From: Mesorhizobium sp. CAU 1732
GTDB taxonomy: Bacteria > Pseudomonadota > Alphaproteobacteria > Rhizobiales > Rhizobiaceae
NCBI RefSeq assembly: GCF_039888675.1
Contig: NZ_JBDQQR010000001.1
Location: 1,550,001 to 1,614,000 of the forward strand
Direction of reading: 5' to 3'
Length of the DNA: 64,000 bases
Under the pieces are notes generated by a model. It made no database searches. It saw only the letters and a program-made list of their open reading frames with translations, and had not been told where the DNA came from. Positions 1 to 11,693 of the stretch are shown here, in pieces (position 1 is the first letter of the stretch; each line of letters begins with the position of its first letter). Made by a program: the position numbers and the translations under genes.

Positions 1-2292
<2,292 letters not shown>

Positions 2293-2402
2293 GAACGTTC
2301 TCCTCCAGAACTTTGGTCAGGGGAGTAGGGGAATATGGCAGTAGGGGACGAAAACCGCAGTGGTTTACTGCCCTGGTGCCATACGCCCCTAGTGCCCTCG
2401 TC

Positions 2403-2903
2403 TCACGCTGCCTTCTTCGACTTGCCCTTGCTCGCCTTGCCCATCTCGGCCGATGCGGCGCGGATGGCCTTGACGATGTTGTGGTAGCCCGTGCAGCGGC
2501 AGATATTGCCTTCCAGTTCGGCGCGGACGGTCTTCTCGTCCAGCCCTTCCGGGTGACGCCTGATCATGTCGGTGGCCGCCATGATCATGCCCGGGGTGCA
2601 GAAGCCGCACTGAAGCCCATGATGCTCCTTGAAGGCGGCCTGGACCGGATGCAGTTCGCCGCCGTCGGAAAGCCCCTCGATCGTCATGACCGTCGAACCG
2701 GAAGCCTGTACGGCGAGAATCGAGCACGACTTCACGGCCTTGCCGTCCATATGGACGACGCACGCGCCGCATTGCGACGTGTCGCAGCCGACATGCGTGC
2801 CCGTCATGCCGAGATGCTCGCGCAGGAAGTGAACCAGCAGCGTGCGATCCTCCACGACGCCCGACACCGCACGGCCGTTAACGACCAACGAAACAGATGA
2901 CAT
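2403..2903 (-). CDS. CoxS-like [2Fe-2S] small subunit of molybdenum hydroxylase
   Basis: Electron-transfer subunit with two [2Fe-2S] clusters. The plant-ferredoxin type cluster uses C40, C45, C48 and C60. The second, C-terminal cluster uses C99, C102, C135 and C137 (CGFC and CRC motifs). The 166-residue length is normal for the family. I chose the ATG at 2903, which follows AGGGAGAAGCTTG, over the TTG one codon upstream. The lysine-rich C-terminal tail (about residues 150-166) is slightly longer than usual. It sits just upstream of the form II large subunit and would pass electrons from the molybdenum site towards FAD. Confidence 0.93.
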   Translation of the reverse strand: MSSVSLVVNGRAVSGVVEDRTLLVHFLREHLGMTGTHVGCDTSQCGACVVHMDGKAVKSCSILAVQASGSTVMTIEGLSDGGELHPVQAAFKEHHGLQCGFCTPGMIMAATDMIRRHPEGLDEKTVRAELEGNICRCTGYHNIVKAIRAASAEMGKASKGKSKKAA

Positions 2904-3292
2904 CAAGCTTCTCCCTCATGTGCCCGCGCTCTGGTGCCGGACAGTCCAGTCCTTATCGACGTGCGGCAGGCACGTCCCGATCCGGGGAAGAAGTCCACGA
3001 GTGCCGGGATCGCGTGGAATGCTGATCCATCGACAGTCGCTCCAGCGTCCTCCCGCCACGTTGTTTCCCGTTGCCGGCCGCTTCCTCGAGGGAACACGAA
3101 CCGGGAAACGACTGCAAGCCCCCGCGCACGCTGCTTGCGCATCGAAGCATGCCTCCATCCAAGCTTGAAGCAGAGCCGATCACAGCCGTGAGTTACATTG
3201 TACTTTCGGTCGAAAGGCCCTGCTTGTAATGGCGCCGCAATGGTCGGATAGTCCAGATCGACCGCGAGGTCGTCCAGGGAGGAAGACAGAGC
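2904..3292. other. Intergenic region between coxS-like and FIST genes
   Basis: A 389-bp divergent gap with no convincing coding frame. It should hold the promoters of both the coxS-coxL pair and the FIST-kinase pair. The only structure I see is the short inverted repeat CTTTCG-GT-CGAAAG at 3203-3216, about 80 bp upstream of the FIST start, listed separately. The short open frames here overlap on both strands and lack ribosome sites. Confidence 0.6.
3203..3216 (+). promoter_or_regulatory. Inverted repeat upstream of FIST gene, possible operator
   Basis: The sequence CTTTCGGTCGAAAG has 6-bp arms around a GT centre and lies in an AT-richer stretch (3193-3230) about 80 bp before the TTG start of the FIST gene. 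The position suits a regulator site, possibly for the LuxR-type regulator at 5877-6554. No binding data exist and a 6-bp repeat can occur by chance. Confidence 0.3.
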
Positions 3293-4462
3293 TTGAAGTG
3301 CGGCCGCACGGCCTATGAGAGCGGCATCGTCGCCATTTACGGGAGCGCGATTTCCGTGACGGACTTTGCGGTCGATCTTGCGCGCGAGGCACGCGCGGCC
3401 AATGCGTCACTTGCCTCGATCTTCTTCTCCCAGGACGATTTCGACGGCCGCGCGCTCGCGGCCGCGATCGGCGCGCATGCACCCCAGTTGCGCTACGCGG
3501 CCTGCTCCACAGCGGGCGAGATTTCGCCCGCTGGCTACGCGGAAGGCCAGATCATCGCGATCCTGTTTCCGAGCGACCGGTTCGATGCGACGGCCGCCCT
3601 CATAGAGAACCTCTCGACCTGCGCGATGGATTCGATTGCCGGACGCGTCGGCGAGCTGCGGCGCCAGATGGAAGTAAGCGGCGGCGAGGAGAGGGGGGCT
3701 ACCTTCGCGGTCCTGCTCATCGACGGTCTGTCGAAGACCGAGGAACTCGTGACCTCGGCGCTCTACTGGGGTCTCGACGATATTCCGCTGATCGGCGGGT
3801 CGGCGGGCGACAATCTTCATTTCGAGAAGACGACGTTGATCCTCAACGGAGAGGTCAGGTCGGACGCCGCGATCATCATCCTGGTCCGCAGCAAGGTGCC
3901 GTTCGTCGTCTTCAAGACCGACAATTTCACGCCCACCGGCAAGAAACTGGTGGTGACCGAGGCGATCCCGGACGAACGCCGCGTCATCGAGTTCAATGCG
4001 GAGCCCGCCGCCGATGTCTATGCCGAGGCCGTCGGCGTCGAGCCGGGTTCGCTCGGGCCTTTGAGTTTCGCGTCGCACCCGGTCGTGGTTCGCGTCGGCG
4101 GCGAATATTATTGCCGTTCGATCCAGAAGCTCAATCCGGACAAATCGCTCTCCTTCTTCTGCGCCATAGACAAGGGTGTCGTCCTCACGGTCGCGCAGCC
4201 GAAGGGTATGGTGGAATCCACGCGCGAAAAGCTGCGCGAACTCTCGGATCAACTCGGCGGCATTGATGTCGTGCTCGGCTTCGACTGCGTGCTGCGCCGC
4301 CTCGATGCGCAGAACCGACAGAGTTTTCGCGCAATCTCCACGCTCTACAAGGAACAGAAGGTCATCGGCTTCGGCACTTACGGCGAACAATACCGGTCAA
4401 TGCATCTCAACCAGACATTGACGGGCATCGCTTTCGGCACTTTGAAACACGCGGCCGAATGA
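3293..4462 (+). CDS. FIST-domain sensor protein, NosP-like
   Basis: A 389-residue protein with FIST_N (about residues 30-230, including the GGSAGDN segment) and FIST_C (about 235-375) and no other domain. Stand-alone FIST proteins of this size next to a hybrid kinase match the NosP family; Pseudomonas NosP is of similar length, binds haem, senses nitric oxide and controls the kinase NahK. The start is TTG at 3293, preceded by GGGAGGAAGACAGAGC; no better ATG exists upstream. The kinase gene begins 10 bp after the stop, so the two are co-transcribed. Whether this protein binds haem or another small ligand cannot be read from sequence. Confidence 0.85.
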   Translation: MKCGRTAYESGIVAIYGSAISVTDFAVDLAREARAANASLASIFFSQDDFDGRALAAAIGAHAPQLRYAACSTAGEISPAGYAEGQIIAILFPSDRFDATAALIENLSTCAMDSIAGRVGELRRQMEVSGGEERGATFAVLLIDGLSKTEELVTSALYWGLDDIPLIGGSAGDNLHFEKTTLILNGEVRSDAAIIILVRSKVPFVVFKTDNFTPTGKKLVVTEAIPDERRVIEFNAEPAADVYAEAVGVEPGSLGPLSFASHPVVVRVGGEYYCRSIQKLNPDKSLSFFCAIDKGVVLTVAQPKGMVESTREKLRELSDQLGGIDVVLGFDCVLRRLDAQNRQSFRAISTLYKEQKVIGFGTYGEQYRSMHLNQTLTGIAFGTLKHAAE

Positions 4463-4472
4463 AAGCGTCGAC

Positions 4473-5876
4473 ATGGTTCTGTCCCAGATCGAAAAGCTCG
4501 AGAAGATAAACTCCGCCCTCATGGAGCGCGTGGAGCGGTCCATGGACCAGCAGGGCAATGCGTTCTCCCTGTTTCAGACCGCGATCGGGCTCGAGAGCCA
4601 GATCAGGCGAAGGACGGACGAACTCGCCTCGACGCTGCGGCGCCTCGAAGTCTCGAACCGGGCGCTGAGCGAGGCGAAGGAGGCGGCCGAAGCAGCCAAC
4701 GTCTCCAAGACCCGCTTCATCGCCGCTGCAAGCCACGATGTGCTGCAGCCGCTCAACGCGGCAAACCTCTCGATCTCGGCTCTGGCCGACATCCAGACGA
4801 CCGATCAGGCGCGGCAACTGGTGCGCCAGGTGGAGCAGTCGCTTGCCACGATGGACGAACTGCTGCGGACGCTGCTCGATATCTCCAAGCTCGACAGCGG
4901 CGTGATGAAGCCTCAGGTCTCGACGCTGTCGCTGGGAGGTATTCTGTCCAGCCTGCGCTCCGATTTCGAGCCGATAGCGGCAGCGCGCGGGCTGCGCATC
5001 CGGTTCCGCCCGACCGACCTCTATGTCGAGTCGGACCGGATGATGCTGCGCCGTGTGCTCCAGAATATCATCTCAAACGCCATTCGCTACACGCGTGACG
5101 GCGGTGTGCTGGTCGGCGTGAGGCGGCGCGGCAAGCTCCTGCGCATCGATGTGGTCGATACCGGCGTAGGCATCCCCGAAGACCAGTTCGAATCCGTCTT
5201 CGAGGAGTTCCATCGCGGCAGCGGGGCGGCCCTTGCGGATTTCGGCTATCAGGCCGGGCTGGGGCTTGGTCTTTCCATCGTGCAGCGCATGGCCGCGGCA
5301 CTGGGGCACCACATCGCATTCTCGTCGGTCGAGGGGCGCGGCACGATCTTCCATCTCTACGTTCCCATCGGCGAGGCGCTGAAATCACCGGCCAAGACGC
5401 TGGAGTTTTCGCCCGTCCGGCCGGCCAACAACAGCCTGTTCGGCATCAATGTGCTGGTCGTCGAGAACGATTCGGCCGTTCTGCAGGCGATGGTGACGCT
5501 TCTGGAAAGCTGGCACTGCCGGGTGCGGGTGGGTACAGACACGGAAGAGGCGATCGCGCAGCTAGGCGACACCGCATGGGTTCCGGATATCATCCTGGCC
5601 GACCAGCACCTCGACAATGGCGATCTCGGCTCGAACACGATCGACCATGCGCGGTATTACCTGCGGCGCGATATTCCCGCCGTGATCATCACCGCGGACC
5701 CATCTGACAAGCTTCACGCCCGGACACGGCAAGTCGGCATCGAGCTGATGCGCAAGCCACTGCGCCCCGCCGAACTGCGCGCACTGATGACGCATCTCGT
5801 CGGTGCTGTTCGTGTCGGTCAGGAAAGCGAGTTGCAGCCCGCCCGCAAACACCGGCAGACACGCCGAACGCGTTGA
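4473..5876 (+). CDS. Hybrid histidine kinase, NahK/ErcS'-like
   Basis: A cytoplasmic 467-residue kinase without membrane segments. It has an N-terminal coiled coil (about 1-75), a HisKA domain with phospho-acceptor H88 in AAASHDVLQPL, a HATPase domain (about 190-300, GLGLGLSIVQR motif) and a C-terminal receiver (about 315-440). The receiver has the acceptor aspartate in ILADQHL and the lysine in MRKPL. SHDVLQPL is typical of NahK/ErcS-type kinases. It is co-transcribed with the FIST protein, its likely sensory partner, and ends exactly where the convergent LuxR-type response regulator ends. Unlike Pseudomonas NahK it has no obvious PAS domains, so sensing probably depends on the FIST protein. 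Confidence 0.9.
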   Translation: MVLSQIEKLEKINSALMERVERSMDQQGNAFSLFQTAIGLESQIRRRTDELASTLRRLEVSNRALSEAKEAAEAANVSKTRFIAAASHDVLQPLNAANLSISALADIQTTDQARQLVRQVEQSLATMDELLRTLLDISKLDSGVMKPQVSTLSLGGILSSLRSDFEPIAAARGLRIRFRPTDLYVESDRMMLRRVLQNIISNAIRYTRDGGVLVGVRRRGKLLRIDVVDTGVGIPEDQFESVFEEFHRGSGAALADFGYQAGLGLGLSIVQRMAAALGHHIAFSSVEGRGTIFHLYVPIGEALKSPAKTLEFSPVRPANNSLFGINVLVVENDSAVLQAMVTLLESWHCRVRVGTDTEEAIAQLGDTAWVPDIILADQHLDNGDLGSNTIDHARYYLRRDIPAVIITADPSDKLHARTRQVGIELMRKPLRPAELRALMTHLVGAVRVGQESELQPARKHRQTRRTR

Positions 5877-6554
5877 TCACGGCCGCATTTCGCTGCCGTG
5901 GATCAGATCGGCCGCATCCAGCTTGGACATTTCGATGACGGCCTGGGTGCGGCTGTAGACGTTGAGCTTGCGCAGGATTTCCGAAACATGCGCCTTGATG
6001 GTCGTTTCGCCGACCTGCAATTCGTGCGCGATCTGCTTGTTCAACAGCCCTTCGCGCAGCATTTGAAGCACGCGCATCTGTTGCGGCGTGAGCGTGGACA
6101 GCCGCGCGATCATCTGCCTGCGGCGCGCATCTTCCGGCTCTTCGGCTTCCGGCGCGTATTGCTCGGGCACATAGATGTTGCCCTCGATCACATGCTGGAT
6201 CGCACGCGTCAGTTCAGCCCGCCGCGACGATTTGGGAATGAAGCCGGCCGCGCCGTGCGACAGGGTTTCCGCGATGACGCGCGATTCCTCGTGCCCCGAA
6301 ACCACCACGACCGGGAGGCGCGGATAAAGGCCCCGAATGCGCAGGAGCCCTTCAAAACCCTGCACGTCGGGTATGTTGAGGTCGAGCAGGACGAGGTCGA
6401 AATCCTTTTCTTCCGCAATCAGTTCGATCGCATTCTTGAGGTCGGTCGCGTGGATGATGTCCACATCCGGATAGGCCATCTCGACCGCGCTGTGCAGCGC
6501 CTCGCGAAAGAGCGGATGGTCGTCGACGATCAGAAAACGTGCTGTTGCTTGCAT
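5877..6554 (-). CDS. NarL/LuxR-family response regulator
   Basis: A 225-residue two-domain regulator. The receiver has acidic D11/D12, phospho-acceptor D58 (LVLLDLN) and a lysine in IPKSS. The C-terminal LuxR helix-turn-helix includes LTPQQMRVLQMLREGLLNKQIA. I placed the start at ATG 6554 (MQATARFLIVDD); the open frame runs 42 codons further without homology. It ends back to back with the hybrid kinase (stops at 5874-5876 and 5877-5879), and this grouping with FIST and NahK/ErcS'-like proteins resembles alcohol-oxidation and NO-sensing circuits. Likely targets are nearby oxidoreductases such as the cox-like genes, but that is inference. Confidence 0.9.
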   Translation of the reverse strand: MQATARFLIVDDHPLFREALHSAVEMAYPDVDIIHATDLKNAIELIAEEKDFDLVLLDLNIPDVQGFEGLLRIRGLYPRLPVVVVSGHEESRVIAETLSHGAAGFIPKSSRRAELTRAIQHVIEGNIYVPEQYAPEAEEPEDARRRQMIARLSTLTPQQMRVLQMLREGLLNKQIAHELQVGETTIKAHVSEILRKLNVYSRTQAVIEMSKLDAADLIHGSEMRP

Positions 6555-6715
6555 GGGCGAACCAGAGCTGGCTATCGGCGCGGAAGACCGCGTGTGGCAC
6601 AGTAGTATGATTGCGGTGCGGATGCGAGTTGTCGCGATAAGTACACGCGGCGCAAACGTGCGTGATCCGCGAGGGAGCATAGCGCCGCGCGTCGGCGCGT
6701 ACGACTAAGGAGATC

Positions 6716-7010
6716 ATGATGGGCGCATATCTTTTCACCACACCCAATGGCGACGAGATGGCTATCCTGCCGGCGAACAGTATCCCGCCATGGAAGCGGC
6801 GATGGAGGATTTCTCCGACGTCGAAACGGTTCGCGTCTTCAAGGAGCGTTTGGCTCGGTTCGGGGGCTGACCGCTCGCGACCTCGCCGCAAAGGCCAGCA
6901 TCAGCGCGTCCTATCTATCGCAGATCGAAAGCGGCGTGCGCGATGGCAGCTTCGAAACGATCAAGAAGATCGCCGCCGCGTTGCGCATCAGCGTTGACGA
7001 TCTCGCTTGA
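6716..7010 (+). pseudogene. Xre-family antitoxin relic with two frameshifts
   Basis: Three frames together rebuild one antitoxin of the YefM/Phd-Xre hybrid type. Frame 1 starts at ATG 6716 behind TAAGGAGATC and gives FTTPNGDEMAILPA. Frame 2 (from about 6769) gives MEAAMEDFSDVETVRVFKER and ends at a TGA near 6868. Frame 3 gives LTARDLAAKASISASYLSQI and the rest of the Xre helix-turn-helix to 7010. Each jump equals loss of one base: one G between GCG and AAC near 6768, and one G in the GGGGG run near 6862. No toxin gene is seen beside it. Sequencing error is possible, but two errors in 100 bp are less likely than decay. Confidence 0.7.
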
Positions 7011-7123
7011 GGCTCGCGTGCTGAGCAGCAGTGCGAGGCCACGGAGGCGAGATCGGACCTTCCAAAGAAAGGGTTTTGCGGGGTTGGCTGATAGAGCGGG
7101 CTTCGGGAACCCAATGATTTGCT

Positions 7124-7200
7124 TGGTCGGAGTGGCAGGATTTGAACCTGCGACCCCCTCGTCCCGAACGAGGTGCGCTACCAGGCTGCGCTACACTCCG
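7124..7200 (-). tRNA. tRNA-Pro (anticodon CGG)
   Basis: On the minus strand the 77-nt sequence folds as a tRNA. The acceptor stem pairs CGGAGTG with CACTCCG, the anticodon stem CCTCG/CGAGG encloses the loop TTCGGGA (anticodon CGG), and the T-loop reads GGTTCAAATCC. The discriminator A and an encoded CCA occupy 7124-7127. It reads codon CCG, which should be common in this GC-rich genome. It stands alone between the antitoxin relic and betB; I saw no duplicated tRNA 3' end nearby that would indicate an integration site. Confidence 0.97.
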
Positions 7201-7317
7201 TGACCAGCAGGCCGGGCTTATAGCGTCCGGCCGCAGTGCCCGCAAGTCCGATCCGACCGGGCGGGCAAGAATAATGTGGTGCGCTTCAACTTGATATCGA
7301 TTGAGCGCCAACCATTC

Positions 7318-8781
7318 TCAATACGGGCTCTCGACGTCGCCGGTTTCGACGTAGACCGATTTGAGCTGCGAGTAGTGCGACAGCGCCGCGAGCGAGTTCT
7401 CCCGGCCAACGCCGGACTGCTTGAAGCCGCCGAAGGGCAGCTCGGCCGGCGCAAGATTGTAGTGGTTGATCCAGCAGCTTCCGGCCTTGATCTCGGCGAT
7501 CACCCGGTGCGCTCGCGTCAGGTCGCGGGTGAAGACGCCGGCCGACAGGCCGAACTCCGTATCGTTGGCGCGGTCGATGACCTCGCTTTCCTCCGCGAAG
7601 GTCAGGACGCTCATCACCGGGCCGAAGATTTCCTCGCGCGCGATCCGCATGTCGTCGGTGACGCCGGTAAAGATCGTCGGCTCGACGAAAAAGCCGCCCT
7701 CGAAACCCTGGAGATGCGGCACGCCGCCGCCATGATGCAGCGTCGCGCCTTCGGCCTTGCCGATGTCGATATAGCCGGTGACCTTCTCGTGCTGCGCCGC
7801 GTTGATGAGCGGACCCATCTGCGTATCGGGGTCGAGCGGGTCGCCGATGACGATCTTCTTGGTGCGTTCGGTGAGGCGGTCGAGGAAGCGGTCGTAGATG
7901 CCGTTCTGGACGAAGACGCGGGTGCCGTTCGAGCAGATCTGTCCGGTCGAGTAGAAGTTGGCAAGCATGGCGCCGCCGATGGCGTTCTCCAAATCCGCAT
8001 CATCGAAGATGACCAGCGGGGATTTGCCGCCGAGCTCCATCGTCGCGTGCTTCATGTGCGAGCCGGCGAGCGACAGCACCTTCTTGCCGGTCGGCACGGA
8101 GCCGGTCAGCGACACCTTGGCGACGACCGGATGGCTGGCGAGTGCCGCACCGACCTGTCCAAAACCCTGCACGACGTTGAAGAGCCCGTCCGGCAGGCCG
8201 GCCTCGGTATAGATCTCGGCAAGGGCGAGCGCGGTGAGCGGCGTGTTCTCCGATGGCTTGAACACCATCGCATTGCCCATGGCGAGCGCCGGCGCCGACT
8301 TCCAGGCCGCTCCCTGGATCGGATAGTTCCACGCGCCGATGCCGACGCAGACGCCGAGCGGTTCGCGGCGCGTGTAGGCGAACGGCCCGCCGAAGTCGAT
8401 GAATTCGCCGTGATAACCCGCCACGACGCCGCCGAAGAACTCCAGCGCCTCGGCGGCCGATGCGGGGTCGGCGACCGTGGTCTCCTGCATCGGTTTGCCG
8501 GTATCCATGGTCTCGATGCGGGCGATCTCGTCATTGCGCTCGCGCAGCAGGTCGGCCGCGCGCCGCAGGATCCGGCCGCGATCGGCGGGACGCATCCGCG
8601 CCCACTGGTCCTGCGCGGCGCGCGCGGCCTCGACCGCGAGCTCGACGATGTTCGGCGTCGCCGCATGAAGCCGCGCGATCATCTCGCCGGTCGCCGGATA
8701 GATGACCTCCAGCGGCTGGCCCTGCTCGTCGTCGACGAAACGACCGTTGATGTAGTGAGAAGCCTTGGGCTGCATGGTCAT
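7318..8781 (-). CDS. betB: Betaine aldehyde dehydrogenase
   Basis: NAD(P)-dependent oxidation of betaine aldehyde to glycine betaine. The 487-residue length is standard. Key residues are visible: general base E249 in MELGGKSP and catalytic C283 in [13 protein letters not shown]; the SLTGSVPTG coenzyme turn is near 225-232. The ATG at 8781 follows GGAGCGAACCGATC. It is the last gene of the minus-strand bet cluster, downstream of the choline dehydrogenase and a small membrane protein. Placement last, after betA, is a minor variation on the usual betICBA order. Confidence 0.95.
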   Translation of the reverse strand: MTMQPKASHYINGRFVDDEQGQPLEVIYPATGEMIARLHAATPNIVELAVEAARAAQDQWARMRPADRGRILRRAADLLRERNDEIARIETMDTGKPMQETTVADPASAAEALEFFGGVVAGYHGEFIDFGGPFAYTRREPLGVCVGIGAWNYPIQGAAWKSAPALAMGNAMVFKPSENTPLTALALAEIYTEAGLPDGLFNVVQGFGQVGAALASHPVVAKVSLTGSVPTGKKVLSLAGSHMKHATMELGGKSPLVIFDDADLENAIGGAMLANFYSTGQICSNGTRVFVQNGIYDRFLDRLTERTKKIVIGDPLDPDTQMGPLINAAQHEKVTGYIDIGKAEGATLHHGGGVPHLQGFEGGFFVEPTIFTGVTDDMRIAREEIFGPVMSVLTFAEESEVIDRANDTEFGLSAGVFTRDLTRAHRVIAEIKAGSCWINHYNLAPAELPFGGFKQSGVGRENSLAALSHYSQLKSVYVETGDVESPY

Positions 8782-8830
8782 GATCGGTTCGCTCCGTTGG
8801 TTCGCGGCCGGGAGGTGGGTTGCGTGGCTA

Positions 8831-8974
8831 GTTCTGCTCCACCGAAATGCCGGACTCGTTCAGCCTGATCTCGACGCCTTGCGGCTTGGATTCCTCGCGG
8901 AACACGTAAACTGCGAGACCGATGACGATGACGGCGAGCGCGCCGATGACGAGATAGAGCTGGTTCTGCTTCAT
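8831..8974 (-). CDS. Small single-span membrane protein in bet operon
   Basis: A 47-residue protein starting at ATG 8974 behind AGGACAGC. One hydrophobic helix (about residues 6-23, [20 protein letters not shown]) is followed by a charged tail. The open frame extends upstream, but the extra codons lack homology or membrane character. It lies between betA and betB in the same direction, with a 70-bp gap to betA and 49 bp to betB, so it is probably co-transcribed. I do not recognise a function; a role beside the membrane-associated choline dehydrogenase is only a guess. Confidence 0.6.
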
Positions 8975-9043
8975 GATGCTGTCCTGAGTTGATCGTTCCG
9001 CCGACCTATAACGCAAATTCGGTCCGGAGGGAGAGGGGGGCGA

Positions 9044-10705
9044 TCACCGATCGGAGACCTGCCAGCGTGGATTGATCCAGGGCTCCTGGTTCGACGGGCT
9101 GAGCGGTTGGCGGCCGAGAACGTGATCGGATGCCTTCTCACCGACCATGATCGATGGCCCGTTGAGGTTGCCGTTGGTCACACGCGGGAAGATCGAGGAG
9201 TCCGCAACGCGAAGCCCATCGACCCCGATCACGCGACATTCCGGATCGACGACGCTCATGGGGTCGTCAGCGCGTCCCATCCGGCAGGTGCCGCAGGGAT
9301 GATAGGCGCTTTCGGCGTGCTCCCGGATGAACGCATCGAGCTGGTCGTCGGTCTCGACGCCGGTGCCGGGCGAGATTTCCTTGCCACGGAACCCGTCGAA
9401 GGCGCTTTGCCCGAAGATTTCGCGCGTCAGCCTTATGCAGTGGCGGAAGTCGGCCCAGTCGTCCGCATGCGACATGTAGTTGAACCGGATGACCGGCTTC
9501 TCCCACGGGTCGCCCGAACGCAGCGTGACAGACCCGCGCGACTTCGACCGCATCGGACCGACATGGGCCTGGAAGCCATGCGACTTGGCCGCCGCCTTGC
9601 CGTCGTAGCGGATCGCGACGGGGATGAAATGATACTGGATATCGGGGTAGTCGACGCCTGCCTTCGACCGAACGAAGGCGGCCGCCTCGAAATGGTTGCT
9701 GGTGCCGAGCCCGGTCTTGAAGAACAGCCATTCGGCCCCGATCAGCGCCTTGGAGAACAGATTGAGCTTGGAGTAGAGCGTGATCGGCTTGGTCGATTCC
9801 TGCTGGATGTAGAGCTCCATGTGATCCTGCAGGTTGGCGCCCACGCCCGGCCTGTCGACGACCACATCGATGCCGTGTTCGCGCAGATGCGCGGCCGGGC
9901 CGATGCCCGAGAGCATGAGCAGCTTTGGCGAGTTGATCGACGAAGCGGCGACGATCACCTCACGTCGCGCATGAACGACTTGAATCTGTTTGCGAGCTTC
10001 GATTTCGACGCCGACCGCGCGTTGATTCTCGATGACAATGCGGCGCGCGAACCCGTTGACGAGACTCACGTTCTTCCGCTTCAGCGCGGGACGCAGATAG
10101 GCGTTTGCGGCGGACCAGCGACGTCCCTTGTGGATCGTCTGCTCCATCGGCCCAAAACCTTCCTGCTTGGAGCCGTTATAGTCGTCCGTCGTCTCGAAAC
10201 CCGCCTGGCGCCCGGCCTCGATGAAGGCCGCGTAGAGCGGGTTCTTGCGAGGTCCGCGCTGAACGTGGAGCGGCCCGTCCGTGCCGCGCCAACCGTCCTC
10301 GCCGCCATGCGCATGTTCCATCCGCTTGAAGTAGGGGAGGACGTCGGCATAGGACCAGCCCGCAGCGCCTGCCTGCGACCAATGGTCGAAATCGTGTGCA
10401 TGGCCGCGCACATAGACCATGCCGTTGATCGAGGACGAACCACCCATGACCTTGCCGCGCGGCGTCGCGAGAACACGCCCGCCGAGATGCGGTTCGGGCT
10501 CGCTGGCGAACCCCCAATCGTAGAGGCTCATGCTCATCGGGAAGGAGAGCGCGGCCGGCATCTGGATGAACGGACCGATGTCGGTCCCGCCATATTCGAT
10601 GACGATGACCGAATGTCGCCCGTCTTCCGACAGGCGGTAGGCCATGGCGGCACCGGCCGAGCCCGAGCCGACGATGACGTAGTCGGCTTCAAGCATCGCC
10701 GACAT
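9044..10705 (-). CDS. betA: Choline dehydrogenase (GMC oxidoreductase)
   Basis: FAD-dependent oxidation of choline to betaine aldehyde at the inner membrane. The 553-residue protein begins with the dinucleotide-binding motif VIVGSGSAG (about residues 10-18), followed by the GMC signature [19 protein letters not shown] and the C-terminal active-site region [12 protein letters not shown] 10705 overlaps the end of the PLP dehydratase gene by 17 bp; ATG 10696 is an alternative. The overlap indicates translational coupling in the operon betI-betC-dehydratase-betA. Confidence 0.95.
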   Translation of the reverse strand: MSAMLEADYVIVGSGSAGAAMAYRLSEDGRHSVIVIEYGGTDIGPFIQMPAALSFPMSMSLYDWGFASEPEPHLGGRVLATPRGKVMGGSSSINGMVYVRGHAHDFDHWSQAGAAGWSYADVLPYFKRMEHAHGGEDGWRGTDGPLHVQRGPRKNPLYAAFIEAGRQAGFETTDDYNGSKQEGFGPMEQTIHKGRRWSAANAYLRPALKRKNVSLVNGFARRIVIENQRAVGVEIEARKQIQVVHARREVIVAASSINSPKLLMLSGIGPAAHLREHGIDVVVDRPGVGANLQDHMELYIQQESTKPITLYSKLNLFSKALIGAEWLFFKTGLGTSNHFEAAAFVRSKAGVDYPDIQYHFIPVAIRYDGKAAAKSHGFQAHVGPMRSKSRGSVTLRSGDPWEKPVIRFNYMSHADDWADFRHCIRLTREIFGQSAFDGFRGKEISPGTGVETDDQLDAFIREHAESAYHPCGTCRMGRADDPMSVVDPECRVIGVDGLRVADSSIFPRVTNGNLNGPSIMVGEKASDHVLGRQPLSPSNQEPWINPRWQVSDR

Positions 10706-11693
10706 GCCTCATGAAGTCGGTCAGCGCGACATTGCCGCCCGAGCACACGACGAGGACGGTCTTGCCTGCGACGTCGGTCTTTCCCGACAGGAGGGCTGCG
10801 AGCGACGCCGCGCCGGACGGCTCCAGGACCAGCTTCAACCGATCGAACGCCAGTTTCATCGCGCCGCGGACTTCGGCATCCGTGACTGTCAGGCTGCGCG
10901 CGCCCGCCTTGGTCATCGCGGCGAATGGTGCGACGCCGGGCCGACGCGCCATGAGACCGTCGCAGATCGATCGGTCGCCGAGCGGCACGGTCTCGATGGC
11001 GGCGGCGGCGAGCGAGGTTCCCATGCCGTTGAAGCCTTGCGGCTCGACCGCCATGATTTCGGTCTGCGGCGAGAGATAATGAAACGCGAGCGACACGCCG
11101 CCGATCAGGCCGCCGCCGCCAACGGGGCAGAACAGAATATCGGCCTTTGCTGCCTTGGCTTCGAGCTGGTCGAGCGCTTCAAGTCCCGCGCCGCCCTGGC
11201 CGGCGACGATTTCCGGATCGTCGAAGGGATGGAGAAGCGCAAGGCCTTCCTCCTGCGAAATCGCCCTGGCGCGCTCGGATGCGACTTCCTCGCGGGGGCG
11301 GTCGCCATGCTCGGTCTGGATCACGCGTGCGCCATAGCCGGCCGTCGCGTCGCTCTTGGCCTTCGGCGCATCGATCGGCATGACGATCGTGACGGGGATG
11401 CCGAGTGCCTGGCCGGCGGCTGCCAGCCCCTGCGCGAAATTGCCGGACGAGTAGGCGACGACGCCGTGCCGGGCTTCTTGCGGCGAGAGCTGCTTCAGCC
11501 GCCAATAGGCGCCGCGCACCTTGAACGAGCCTGTCCATTGCAGCGATTCGGGTTTCACGAAGACATGCGCCGCACCCGTCATCGTTGCGAGCGGCCGCGA
11601 TTCGAGAAGCGGCGTGACCTGCGTCGCCTGCGCGGTCGAGGCGTAGGCGCGTCGGAGGTGGTCGAGGTCCGGGATCACGATATCGGTCATCAT
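10689..11693 (-). CDS. PLP-dependent threonine/serine dehydratase-like enzyme in bet operon
   Basis: Fold-type II PLP enzyme of 334 residues. The Schiff-base lysine is K58 in GSFKVRGA, and the phosphate-binding glycine loop is VGGGGLIGG near residue 188. The length fits catabolic threonine dehydratases and EutB-type (hydroxyectoine utilisation) dehydratases; there is no C-terminal ACT domain, so no isoleucine feedback is expected. It is locked into the choline operon: its ATG (11693) overlaps the betC stop in an ATGA arrangement, and its end overlaps betA by 17 bp. This gene is not part of standard bet operons, so a link to osmolyte or serine/threonine catabolism is likely but unproved. Confidence 0.85.
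   Translation of the reverse strand: MMTDIVIPDLDHLRRAYASTAQATQVTPLLESRPLATMTGAAHVFVKPESLQWTGSFKVRGAYWRLKQLSPQEARHGVVAYSSGNFAQGLAAAGQALGIPVTIVMPIDAPKAKSDATAGYGARVIQTEHGDRPREEVASERARAISQEEGLALLHPFDDPEIVAGQGGAGLEALDQLEAKAAKADILFCPVGGGGLIGGVSLAFHYLSPQTEIMAVEPQGFNGMGTSLAAAAIETVPLGDRSICDGLMARRPGVAPFAAMTKAGARSLTVTDAEVRGAMKLAFDRLKLVLEPSGAASLAALLSGKTDVAGKTVLVVCSGGNVALTDFMRHVGDA

Noticed and set aside
6716-7010. Two separate small proteins of 93 and 87 residues
   Set aside because: Each is a chimera of true and shifted frames. Together they rebuild one antitoxin with two single-base losses.
7276-10714. Long plus-strand frames opposite betB and betA (530 and 535 codons)
   Set aside because: Same shadow effect; the minus-strand genes carry catalytic motifs.
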